Below, piece after piece: positions 44,829 through 52,917 of a stretch of DNA of 64,000 nucleotides (positions are counted from its first letter, which is position 1; each line of letters begins with the position of its first letter). The DNA lies in contig JAHBYX010000010.1 in assembly GCA_019635735.1 (NCBI GenBank), positions 1 through 64,000 of the forward strand, written 5' to 3'. Both the position numbers and the translations under genes were made by a program. The stretch is from Mesorhizobium sp. (GTDB lineage: Bacteria; Pseudomonadota; Alphaproteobacteria; Rhizobiales; Rhizobiaceae). The notes beneath the pieces were generated by a model. That model was not told the origin of the DNA and searched no databases. It saw only the letters and a list, made by a program, of their open reading frames with translations.

Positions 44829-45944
44829 TCAGGCGGCCAGCACCTGCTTCGGCTCGGCCAGTTCGAGGCCGAGCGCTTCCGCGACGGCGCGGTTGGTGAT
44901 CTTGCCGCGGTGGACGTTCAGGCCGTTGCGCAGGTGATGGTCGTCGGTCAGCGCCTTCAGGCCCTTGTCGGCGAGCTGCAGTCCGTAATGCAGCGTGGCG
45001 TTGTTGAGCGCGTGCGCCGAGGTGACCGGCACCGCACCCGGCATGTTGGCGACGCAGTAGTGAATGATGCCGTCGACCTCGTAGGTCGGGTCGGCATGGG
45101 TGGTGGCGTGCGAGGTTTCGAAGCAGCCGCCCTGGTCGATGGCGACGTCGACGAGAACCGCGCCCTTCTTCATGCCGGACAGCATCTCCCGGGTGACGAG
45201 CTTGGGCGCAGCGGCGCCGGGGATCAGCACCGCGCCGACGATCAGGTCCGCGGAGAAGCACTCCTCCTCCAGCGCCTCGACCGTGGAGTAGCGGGTGTGG
45301 ACGCGGCCGTTGAAGATGTCGTCGAGTTGGCGCAGGCGCGGGATCGAGCGGTCGATGATGGTGACGTCGGCGCCGAGCCCGACCGCCATCTTGGCGGCAT
45401 GCAGGCCGACGACGCCGCCGCCGATGACCGCGACCTTGCCGGGCAGCACGCCCGGAACGCCGCCGAGGAGCACGCCGCGGCCGCCATTGGCCTTCTGCAG
45501 CGCGGTGGCGCCGGCCTGGATCGACAGGCGGCCGGCGACTTCCGACATCGGCGCGAGCAGCGGCAGGCCGCCGCGGTCGTCGGTCACGGTCTCGTAGGCG
45601 ACAGCGGTGACGCCGGAGGCAAGCAGACCGCGGGTCTGTTCCGGGTCGGGCGCAAGGTGCAGATATGTATAGAGAATCTGGCCTTCGCGGAGCTGCACCC
45701 ACTCGTCCGGCTGGGGCTCCTTGACCTTGACGATCATGTCGGAACGCTCGAACACTTCCGCCGCCGTCTTGGCGATCCTGGCGCCGGCGGCGCGGTAGGC
45801 GTTGTCATCGGCGCCGATACCCGCGCCGGCTCCGGTTTCGACGAGTACTTCATGACCATGCGCGACGTATTCGCGGACTGACCCCGGGGTAAGGCCGACG
45901 CGATACTCGTGGTTCTTGATTTCCTGCGGGCAACCGACGCGCAT
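44829..45944 (-). CDS. ald: Alanine dehydrogenase
   Basis: Reversible NAD-dependent deamination of L-alanine to pyruvate and ammonia, used to burn or make alanine. The 371-residue protein has the N-terminal MRVGCPQEIKNHEYRVGL, the KVKEPQ substrate lysine region, LHLAPD, VIGGGVVGLHAAKMA for the Rossmann fold and MPGAVP, all standard. The ATG at 45944 is chosen: it begins the family N-terminus and has GGAG nine bases upstream. A divergent Lrp-type regulator 160 bp away is the classic partner that controls ald by alanine. Confidence 0.95.
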   Translation of the reverse strand: MRVGCPQEIKNHEYRVGLTPGSVREYVAHGHEVLVETGAGAGIGADDNAYRAAGARIAKTAAEVFERSDMIVKVKEPQPDEWVQLREGQILYTYLHLAPDPEQTRGLLASGVTAVAYETVTDDRGGLPLLAPMSEVAGRLSIQAGATALQKANGGRGVLLGGVPGVLPGKVAVIGGGVVGLHAAKMAVGLGADVTIIDRSIPRLRQLDDIFNGRVHTRYSTVEALEEECFSADLIVGAVLIPGAAAPKLVTREMLSGMKKGAVLVDVAIDQGGCFETSHATTHADPTYEVDGIIHYCVANMPGAVPVTSAHALNNATLHYGLQLADKGLKALTDDHHLRNGLNVHRGKITNRAVAEALGLELAEPKQVLAA

Positions 45945-45983
45945 ACTGCTTTTCTCCATTTGAGGGCATTCAGCCCATGTTCC

Positions 45984-46089
45984 CTTGCGTTAATGAATAT
46001 AAACACGATTCATGCGGAACGTCCTTGCGAATGCAGTTGGCGGATCGGGCCGAATTCGCGTATTCTTGCGTGGGGGCGCCGATCTTGCG
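45984..46089. promoter_or_regulatory. Four phased CTTGCG hexamers between ald and the Lrp gene
   Basis: CTTGCG occurs at 45984, 46024, 46065 and 46084. Spacings of 40, 41 and 19 bp are close to four, four and two helical turns. This pattern in a 160-bp divergent promoter region suggests phased sites for the Lrp-type regulator, which wraps DNA. The hexamer is short, so it could be chance. Confidence 0.5.
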
Positions 46090-46104
46090 AAGGATATTCG
46101 GCAA

Positions 46105-46578
46105 ATGCAGCTAGACCGGATCGATATCACCATTTTGGACACGCTCCAGAAGGACGGGCGGATCTCCAATGCGGGGCTCTCCGAAAGGGCCGGCCTGTCG
46201 CAGTCCGCCTGTTCGCGGCGGCTGGACGCGCTCGAAAAAGCGGGCGTTATCCGCGGCTACCATGCACGCATTTCGAACACCGCGCTCGGTCACCAGATGA
46301 CCGCGATCGTGCATATTTCGCTGTCGGGACAGTTCGAGAAGACGTTGTCCGATTTCGAGGCGGCGGTGAAACGCTGCCCGAACATTCTGTCCTGCCACCT
46401 AATGTCGGGGGAATACGACTATATCCTGAGGATCGCGGCCAAGGATCTCGCCGACTATGAGCGCATCCACAAGGAATGGCTGACCGCGCTTCCGCATGTC
46501 ACCAAGATCAATTCCAGCTTCGCGCTGCGGGAGATCATCGACCGGGTGGCGCTGGGCCTGAAGCCGGAGATGGCGTAG
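46105..46578 (+). CDS. Lrp/AsnC family transcriptional regulator
   Basis: A 157-residue regulator with an N-terminal winged helix-turn-helix (LDRIDITILDTLQKDGRISNAGLSERAGLSQSACSRR) and a C-terminal RAM/Lrp ligand domain (IVHISLSG...GEYDYILRIAAKD). It is divergent from ald and so is most likely the AldR-type activator that responds to alanine. The start is the ATG at 46105, with AAGGATA upstream; earlier ATG 46012 would run through the promoter. Confidence 0.93.
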   Translation: MQLDRIDITILDTLQKDGRISNAGLSERAGLSQSACSRRLDALEKAGVIRGYHARISNTALGHQMTAIVHISLSGQFEKTLSDFEAAVKRCPNILSCHLMSGEYDYILRIAAKDLADYERIHKEWLTALPHVTKINSSFALREIIDRVALGLKPEMA

Positions 46579-46690
46579 CCGCCCGGCTCTGGACCGCGTT
46601 GCCGGACTGTGCAACAAATTCATACGACGTATGAGCGCAAACGCCGCGTCGGGGTGGGGTCTCACACAACTGTTTCTGGGAGGAAACACC

Positions 46691-47938
46691 GTGAAACGCG
46701 CCCTTTCACTTGCAGCCATAATTGCGTCTTCCGCGTCGATCGCCGCGGCGCAGGACGCGGGCAACCTCGAGACGCTGAGCAACTTCAAGACCACCGGCAC
46801 GACCGAGTTCACCGTCATCGAGCAGACCGGCCCGAAGGCGGACGCAATCCGGAAAAACCTCGAGAAGGTGAAAGTTCCGGAAGGCTTCAAGATAAGCCTC
46901 TACGCCATCGTCCCGGACGCCCGACACATCGCCGTCGGCACACAAGGCATCGTGACCTTCGTGGGCACGCGCAAGACGAAGGTCTGGGCGGTGACGGATC
47001 GCGACAAGGACCGGGTCGCCGACGAGGTGAAGGATTTCGCGCCGTCGCTGGCCATGGCCATTCCGAACGGTCCGTGCTTCTCGCCCGACGGGTTCCTCTA
47101 CATTGCAGAGCAGAACCGCGTGCTGACGTTCCCGGCCGCGGAGTTCTTCTACGAAAGCCCTGACGTTGCGGCGTTCAACGTCGTCCCGCAAGGCAAGCTG
47201 ATTCCGCCGGACGAAGAGAGTTTCAACCACACCGCACGGGTCTGCCGCATCGGTCCCGACGGCAAGCTGTACATCGCGCTCGGCCAGCCCTTCAACGTCT
47301 TCGCGCCGGAGAAGGCGGACCTCTACAGCGAACAGGGCATCGGCGGCATCATCCGGCTCAACACCGACGGCACGGGACGCGAAGTCTACACGCGGGGGAT
47401 ACGCAACTCGGTCGGCATGGATTTCAATCCGAAGAACGGCGAATTGTGGTTCACCGACAACCAGGTCGACGGCATGGGCGACGACATTCCGCCCGGCGAA
47501 ATCAACCGCCAAACCGCCCCCGGCCAGCATTTCGGTTTTCCGTGGTTCGGTGGCGGCAGCGTCCGGACCAACGAATACAAGGACAGCGAGCCGCCCGCAG
47601 ATACCGTGCTTCCGGCCGTGGAGATGCAGGCACACGCGGCCGATCTGGGGATGAAATTCTATTCGGGAACACAATTCCCGGAGAAGTATCGCGGCGGCAT
47701 CTTTTCCGCCCAGCACGGTTCGTGGAACCGGACCACGCCGGTCGGCGCGCAGGTCATGTTCACGCCGATCAACGAGGATGGAAGCGCGGGACAGAGCGAG
47801 GTGTTCGCCTCGGGCTGGCTCGACGAGAACGGTGAGTATCTCGGACGGCCGGTCGACATTGCCCAGTTGCGCGACGGCTCGATCCTGGTCTCCGACGACC
47901 TGGCCGGCGCGCTCTATCGGATCTCCTACGGGCAGTGA
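46691..47938 (+). CDS. PQQ-dependent sugar (sorbosone-type) dehydrogenase
   Basis: A 415-residue periplasmic six-bladed beta-propeller of the soluble glucose/L-sorbosone dehydrogenase family. A signal peptide (residues 1-20, ending SIAAAQ) begins at GTG 46691, seven bases after GGGAGGAAACA. Blade motifs include GIVTFVGTRKTKVWAV, PNGPCFSPDGFLYIAEQNR, CRIGPDGKLYIALG, TRGIRNSVGMDFNPKNGELWFTDN and a late GILVSDDLAGALYRISY-type end (SILVSDDLAGALYRI). The family oxidises sugars or aldehydes with PQQ. The cytochrome c gene 61 bp downstream is the probable electron acceptor. Confidence 0.88.
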   Translation: MKRALSLAAIIASSASIAAAQDAGNLETLSNFKTTGTTEFTVIEQTGPKADAIRKNLEKVKVPEGFKISLYAIVPDARHIAVGTQGIVTFVGTRKTKVWAVTDRDKDRVADEVKDFAPSLAMAIPNGPCFSPDGFLYIAEQNRVLTFPAAEFFYESPDVAAFNVVPQGKLIPPDEESFNHTARVCRIGPDGKLYIALGQPFNVFAPEKADLYSEQGIGGIIRLNTDGTGREVYTRGIRNSVGMDFNPKNGELWFTDNQVDGMGDDIPPGEINRQTAPGQHFGFPWFGGGSVRTNEYKDSEPPADTVLPAVEMQAHAADLGMKFYSGTQFPEKYRGGIFSAQHGSWNRTTPVGAQVMFTPINEDGSAGQSEVFASGWLDENGEYLGRPVDIAQLRDGSILVSDDLAGALYRISYGQ

Positions 47939-47999
47939 GCAGCCTCCGGGCGCGGCGGATTGCCCGCGCCCGGTCTCCATTCCGCGAGTGAGGTCTTGC

Positions 48000-48344
48000 A
48001 TGGAACGAAGAACATTGCGCCTGGCGGCGGCCCGGGTCGCCACATCGGCGGTGTTAGCGGCCACCTCCGGCCCCGCTTTCGCCGACGCCGCGGCAGGGAA
48101 GAAGCTCGCGCAGCAGCGCTGCGCGGTCTGTCATGGCGTCGACGGCCTGGCGAAGATGCCGATCGCGCCTCACCTGGCCGGCGAGAACGAGGTCTACATC
48201 CAGACACAGCTCAAGGCCTTCCGTACCGGCAAGCGGGTCCACGAGATGATGTCGGTCGTGGCGAAGGAGCTAAGCGACGACCAGATCGCCGATCTTGCCG
48301 CCTGGTATGCATCGATCAAGATAACCGTGACGATGCCGCCATAG
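48000..48344 (+). CDS. Periplasmic c-type cytochrome, partner of the upstream dehydrogenase
   Basis: A 114-residue monoheme cytochrome c. Signal peptide ends GPAFADA (about residue 29); heme motif CAVCH at 41-45; likely Met ligand in HEMMSVVAKELSDDQI; C-terminal DLAAWYASI helix. It is 61 bp after the PQQ dehydrogenase gene on the same strand. The start at 48000 has TGAGG eight bases upstream. The pairing suggests that it takes electrons from the dehydrogenase to the terminal oxidase branch. Confidence 0.9.
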   Translation: MERRTLRLAAARVATSAVLAATSGPAFADAAAGKKLAQQRCAVCHGVDGLAKMPIAPHLAGENEVYIQTQLKAFRTGKRVHEMMSVVAKELSDDQIADLAAWYASIKITVTMPP

Positions 48345-48357
48345 GCGAGAGGGACGA

Positions 48358-48410
48358 GCGCAGCGATCAGGCCCTCGCTCGGCCCTGCGCCATCGCGCAG
48401 CGATCAGGCC
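48358..48410. repeat. 16-bp direct repeat GCGCAGCGATCAGGCC
   Basis: Identical copies at 48358-48373 and 48395-48410, 37 bp apart. The second covers the stop codon of the GGDEF-EAL gene (TGA in minus sense at 48404-48406). A small local duplication at the edge of a gene that also appears truncated. Confidence 0.8.
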
Positions 48411-49855
48411 GCTTCCTCCAGGGCCGGTGCGAGGCATTCCTCGAGGGTCGACGCGATCGCCTCGTGGTCGATGCCCGGGATAGCGGCCACCGGCGTCGGG
48501 CGGCCGAAGAGGAAGCCCTGGAATTCGCGGCAGCCGATATGGGCGAGGAGGCGCGCCTCCTCCATCGTCTCGACGCCTTCGGCGACGATCGTCATGCCGA
48601 GACCGCTGCCCAGGCCGGCGATGGCGCGCACGATGGCCATCGCCGTGTCGGATTTCGCCATGTCGCGAACGAAGGACCGGTCGATCTTGATCGTGTCGAC
48701 CGGGAACCGGCCGAGATAGCCGAGAGACGAATAGCCCGTGCCGAAATCGTCGAGCGCGACCGTCACGCCGAGGCGCTTGAGCTCGGTGAGGATGCGATGC
48801 GCGCGCTTGTCGTCATCGATCAGGATACCCTCGGTGATCTCCAGTTCGAGCATGGACGGGTCGATGCCGGTGTCGACGATGGCCGCCTCTACGGCCTCGA
48901 CGAAATTGCGCTGGCGGAACTGGACGGGGCTGACGTTGACGCTGACGCGGGCGCCGCCGAGTTCGGAACGGACGCGCAAGCACGCCTCGCGCAATATCCA
49001 CTCGCCGATCGCGATGATCTTGCCGTTCTGCTCGGCGATGGGGATGAAATCGGCCGGGCTGATCAGCCCCTTCTTCGGATGGCGCCAGCGCACCAGCGCC
49101 TCGTAGGACACGACCCGGCGGGCGGCGATGGAGATGCGCGGCTGGAAATGCAGGTCGAACTCGCCGCGCTCCAGGGCTTCCGCGAGGTCCGTCTCGATCT
49201 CGCGGCGCTTCTCCAGTTGCGCATCCATCCCGGGTTCGTAGAGGCAGTAGGTGTTCCGGCCCATGTGCTTGGCCTGGTAGAGCGCGGTGTCGGCGCGCGA
49301 GACGAGCCGTTCCAGTTCGCTGCTCTGGTTCTCCGCCACGGATACGCCGACGCTGGCCCCGACCCTGACCTGCGTCCCGTCGTCGAGAGTGATCGGCAGA
49401 ATGAGGGTCGAGACGATACGGAAGGCGAGGTCGGCAGCCTGGGCCGCAAAGGCGAGGCCGGGCATGAGGATCGCGAATTCGTCGCCGCCCAGACGCGAGG
49501 GTAAGCTGGTCTCGGGCGCAAGCTCGGCCAGGCGTTTCGCGGACACCTGAATAACCCGGTCGCCCGCGGGATGGCCATGGATGTCGTTAATGTTCTTGAA
49601 GCGGTCGAGGTCGATCAGCAGCAGGGCCGTCTTGCCGCCGGCGGGGCCGCCGGTGCGTGTCAGCGCCGCGAGCTTCTCGTTGAAGAGGGCGCGGTTCGCC
49701 AGGCTGGTCAAGGCGTCGTGCTGGGCAAGATGGCGGATGCGGTTTTCCGCGTCCTTGCGTTCGCGCAGATCGACGATACAGCCGACGCGCGACCTGACGC
49801 CGTGATAGGTGACCTCGCGCCCGCGCATCTCGACCGGGATCCGGTTGCCGGCCAT
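48404..49855 (-). CDS. GGDEF-EAL c-di-GMP protein with an N-terminally truncated PAS domain
   Basis: A protein of at least 483 residues. After a partial PAS/PAC segment (about 1-40) come a GGDEF diguanylate cyclase domain with intact GGDEF at 123-127 and an EAL phosphodiesterase domain with EALVRW at 252 and DDFGTGYSSL, so both activities may be present. No RxxD inhibitory site precedes GGDEF. The reading frame stays open and PAS-like upstream of the ATG at 49855, back to a stop at 50027-50029 (translating ...LRGRLYTPNILDLIAPDG), but has no ATG, GTG or TTG there and lacks the first half of the PAS fold. The gene has probably lost its original 5' end. Confidence 0.85.
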   Translation of the reverse strand: MAGNRIPVEMRGREVTYHGVRSRVGCIVDLRERKDAENRIRHLAQHDALTSLANRALFNEKLAALTRTGGPAGGKTALLLIDLDRFKNINDIHGHPAGDRVIQVSAKRLAELAPETSLPSRLGGDEFAILMPGLAFAAQAADLAFRIVSTLILPITLDDGTQVRVGASVGVSVAENQSSELERLVSRADTALYQAKHMGRNTYCLYEPGMDAQLEKRREIETDLAEALERGEFDLHFQPRISIAARRVVSYEALVRWRHPKKGLISPADFIPIAEQNGKIIAIGEWILREACLRVRSELGGARVSVNVSPVQFRQRNFVEAVEAAIVDTGIDPSMLELEITEGILIDDDKRAHRILTELKRLGVTVALDDFGTGYSSLGYLGRFPVDTIKIDRSFVRDMAKSDTAMAIVRAIAGLGSGLGMTIVAEGVETMEEARLLAHIGCREFQGFLFGRPTPVAAIPGIDHEAIASTLEECLAPALEEAA

Positions 49856-50230
49856 GTCGACGATCGCGGATTCGTACGGGTCGACGACCGGGCGCGCGAT
49901 CGCCGCGCGAACGTCGGCGACGCCATCGGGGGCGATCAGGTCGAGGATGTTGGGTGTATACAGCCGGCCCCGCAGAGAAGATAATCGTTTAAAAACAATG
50001 GCTTGTTTTGTGCAATTGCCTAAAGTTTAGTCAGATTGTCCGGTTATCGCGCGACACGGCGTGGGCGGCTCGGATGAGGATCGGGGCGAGGGCGGTATTT
50101 GCGCCCGGGGCCGAAATTATGCCGGCAAATGTTCATGGGCCTGTCACGTAGATGCTGGACAGAGGCTCGCAGCGGCGCGAAACTCCCTTCTTCCGCCCGC
50201 GCCTTCCTCGACGTCTTACAGGAGAGAGAA

Positions 50231-52210
50231 ATGTCCGAGATGTTGTTTCCGATTTCGCGCCGCGCCTTCCTGGCCGGCAGCGCCGCCTTCGGCGGGCTGG
50301 TGATGCTTCACCCGTTTTCCGCTCGAGCGCAGGCGAACCAGGCGCACCTGCGCATTATGGAGACCACCGATATCCATGTGAACGTGCTGCCGTACGACTA
50401 TTACGGCGACAAGCCCAACGACACGATGGGCCTGTCGCGCACCGCCTCGCTGATCGCGGGCGTCCGCGCCGAGGCGACGAACTCGATGCTCGTCGACAAT
50501 GGCGACTTCCTGCAGGGCAATCCCATGGGCGACTACATCGCCTATGAGAAGGGCATAAAGGACGGCGACATCCATCCCGTGATGAAGGGGATGAACCTGC
50601 TCGGCTATTCCGTCTCGACGCTGGGCAACCACGAGTTCAATTACGGCCTGTCCTTCATGGACAAGGTGCTGGCAGGCGCGAACTTCCCGTTCGTCTGCGC
50701 CAACCTGATCCGCGGCACCGAACTCGGCGCCTCTCCGCGCGAGGACAAGCTCTATCTCAAGCCCTACGTGATCCTCGACAAGACGGTGAAGGACGGCGCG
50801 GGCGCCGAGCATCCGATCAAGATCGGCGTCATCGGCTTCGTGCCGCCGCAGATCATGGTGTGGGATTCGAAGAATCTCGAAGGCAATGTCGCGGTGCGCG
50901 ACATCGTGCAGGCGGCGAAGGCCTGGGTGCCGCAGATCAAGGAGGAGGGGGCGGACATCGTCATCGCGCTGTCCCACTCCGGCATCGACACCGGCACCGG
51001 CGACATGATGGAGAACGCGTCGTTCCACGTGGCAGGGGTAGAGGGCATCGATGCGGTCTTCACCGGCCACCAGCATCTCGTCTTCCCCGGCAAGAAGGAT
51101 TTCCAGGGTCTCACGGGCGTCGACACGGAGAAGGGCACGCTGCAGGGCAAGCCGGCCGTGCAGGCCGGATTCTGGGGCTCGCATATGGGCCTGATCGACC
51201 TGATGCTCGAGCGCGACGGCTCGAAGTGGAAGATCGCCGCGGCGACCTCCGAGGCGCGTCCGATCTTCGAGCGCAAGGACAACAAGAACGTCGCCACCGT
51301 CGGCGACGTGCAGGAGATCGTGGACGCGCTGAAGCAGGATCACGAGGCGACGCTCGCTTATGTCCGCCGCCCGGTCGGCAAGACGTCGGCGCCGCTCTAT
51401 TCCTATTTCGCGCTGGTGGCGGACGATCCGTCGGTACAGATCGTCAGCCAGGCGCAGACCTGGTACATAAAGGATCTCTTGAAGACCTCGCAGTGGAAGG
51501 ACCTGCCCGTGCTGTCTGCGGCGGCACCCTTCAAGTCGGGCGGCCGCGGCGGTCCGGAATATTACACCGACGTTCCGGCTGGCGATGTGGCGATCAAGAA
51601 CGTCGCCGACCTTTATCTCTACCCCAACACGGTGCGCGCGGTGGAGATCACCGGCGCGCAGGTGAAGGAATGGCTGGAAATGTCCGCCGGCATCTTCAAC
51701 CAGATCGAGAAGGGCAAGGCCGACCAGAAGCTGATCAATCCGGATTTCCCGGCCTTCAACTTCGACGTCATCGACGGCGTGACCTACAAGATCGACCTCT
51801 CGCAGCCGCCGAAATACGACCCGAAGGGAGCGGTGCTGAACGCGAGCTCGAGCCGTATCGTCGATCTGATGTTCGACGGCAAGCCGATCGATCCGGCGGC
51901 GAAGTTCGTCGTGGCGACGAACAATTACCGCGCCGGCGGCGGCGGAAACTTCCCGGAAATCAACGCGTCGAAGATCATCTTCGAGGCGCCGGACACCAAC
52001 CGCGACGTGATCGTGCGCTTCATCATCGACCAGGGCACGATCAACCCGTCGGCGGACGCCAACTGGAGCTTCGCGCCGTTGGAAGGCGCGACCGTTCTGT
52101 TCGAGACCGGTCCGAAGGCCAAGCAGTTCCTGTCCGAAGTGAAGGGCGTGAAGATCGAGGACGCCGGCGAGGGCGAGGGCGGCTTCGGGAAGTACCGGAT
52201 CACGCTGTAA
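50231..52210 (+). CDS. cpdB: 2',3'-cyclic-nucleotide 2'-phosphodiesterase/3'-nucleotidase, Tat-exported
   Basis: A 659-residue periplasmic enzyme that salvages phosphate and nucleosides from cyclic and 3'-nucleotides. The N-terminus has a twin-arginine signal (ISRRAFLAGS, RR at 10-11), so it is exported folded. Calcineurin-like phosphoesterase domain: ETTDIHVNVLPYDYY, VDNGDFLQGNP, GNHEFNYG, ALSHSGID and FTGHQHLVFPG. The C-terminal 5'-nucleotidase domain includes NNYRAGGGGNFPE. The start is the ATG at 50231 with GGAGAGAGAA before it. Nothing around it indicates a Pho box that I can be sure of. Confidence 0.93.
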   Translation: MSEMLFPISRRAFLAGSAAFGGLVMLHPFSARAQANQAHLRIMETTDIHVNVLPYDYYGDKPNDTMGLSRTASLIAGVRAEATNSMLVDNGDFLQGNPMGDYIAYEKGIKDGDIHPVMKGMNLLGYSVSTLGNHEFNYGLSFMDKVLAGANFPFVCANLIRGTELGASPREDKLYLKPYVILDKTVKDGAGAEHPIKIGVIGFVPPQIMVWDSKNLEGNVAVRDIVQAAKAWVPQIKEEGADIVIALSHSGIDTGTGDMMENASFHVAGVEGIDAVFTGHQHLVFPGKKDFQGLTGVDTEKGTLQGKPAVQAGFWGSHMGLIDLMLERDGSKWKIAAATSEARPIFERKDNKNVATVGDVQEIVDALKQDHEATLAYVRRPVGKTSAPLYSYFALVADDPSVQIVSQAQTWYIKDLLKTSQWKDLPVLSAAAPFKSGGRGGPEYYTDVPAGDVAIKNVADLYLYPNTVRAVEITGAQVKEWLEMSAGIFNQIEKGKADQKLINPDFPAFNFDVIDGVTYKIDLSQPPKYDPKGAVLNASSSRIVDLMFDGKPIDPAAKFVVATNNYRAGGGGNFPEINASKIIFEAPDTNRDVIVRFIIDQGTINPSADANWSFAPLEGATVLFETGPKAKQFLSEVKGVKIEDAGEGEGGFGKYRITL

Positions 52211-52221
52211 GGCGAGACTTC

Positions 52222-52295
52222 CTAACAACTAGCCGCCGAAGCCGTCGCGTTGCGTAGTTTCGGCGGCCAGTTGGCCGACTGTGGCATCTTGTTAG
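52222..52295 (+). terminator. Nested inverted repeat after cpdB
   Basis: GCCGCCGAA (52232-52240) pairs with TTCGGCGGC (52259-52267), inside CTAACAA (52222-52228) and TTGTTAG (52289-52295). The nested arms suggest an extended stem, 12 bp after the stop. No clear T run follows. Confidence 0.55.
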
Positions 52296-52316
52296 CCCCC
52301 GACCCGGTGTCGCCGT

Positions 52317-52769
52317 TCAGCAGTTGACGAACAGGTGGAACGGGCGGTCAACCAGAGCGCCGGTGGAGGAGGTCCGCGTCTCGACGAAGACGCCCAGGGC
52401 ATTGCCGGCGCGCGCGGCAACCACGATCGAGCCGTGCAGCGGGTTGCCCGCGCCCGCATTGCCGATCGACGCGGTGTAGACGCAGCCGGTCACATTCCGG
52501 TAGAAGATCACCTCGTACGACCCGTTGAATCCGGGGATCTTGCGGGTTCTGCTGACAACCGCACCGTCGCTCCGTGCGACCGTCCCGTTAGCATTCACAA
52601 CCGCCCAGAGCATCGCGGATCCCAATACGGTCCCGACCGGTGCTTGCGGTTCGACACCCGAACTCGCATTGGAACTCGAAAGCTGCGCGGAGGAAGCTGT
52701 CGCCGAAGCGATGAGCATCAGCGAAGCGGCGACACCTGCGATCGTTCTTGGCGGAAATCTCTTAGCCAT
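52317..52769 (-). CDS. Secreted protein of unknown function
   Basis: A 150-residue exported protein. Signal peptide residues 1-28 (MAKRFPPRTIAGVAASLMLIASATASSAQ in pattern, cleavage near SSAQ). The mature part is Gly/Ser/Ala rich with beta-strand patches (TVLGSAMLWAVVNANGTVARSDG, GSYEVIFYRNVTGCVYTASIGNAG) and two cysteines, one in GCVY and one at the end (FVNC), likely disulfide bonded. The layout looks like a small secreted beta-sandwich. I do not recognise a family. It is convergent with cpdB. Confidence 0.75.
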   Translation of the reverse strand: MAKRFPPRTIAGVAASLMLIASATASSAQLSSSNASSGVEPQAPVGTVLGSAMLWAVVNANGTVARSDGAVVSRTRKIPGFNGSYEVIFYRNVTGCVYTASIGNAGAGNPLHGSIVVAARAGNALGVFVETRTSSTGALVDRPFHLFVNC

Positions 52770-52917
52770 TGTCCCTTTCCTTCCAATCAGAGCAAGCCGT
52801 CAGTCAATCACTACGGACACGCAGTAACCCGACGGCAAGCCGATGGTGGGCCAGACTGTGACAGGTGTATGTGAGACGGCTAACGCAGTTTCGGATAGGG
52901 GCCGGTTCCGAAGACTG

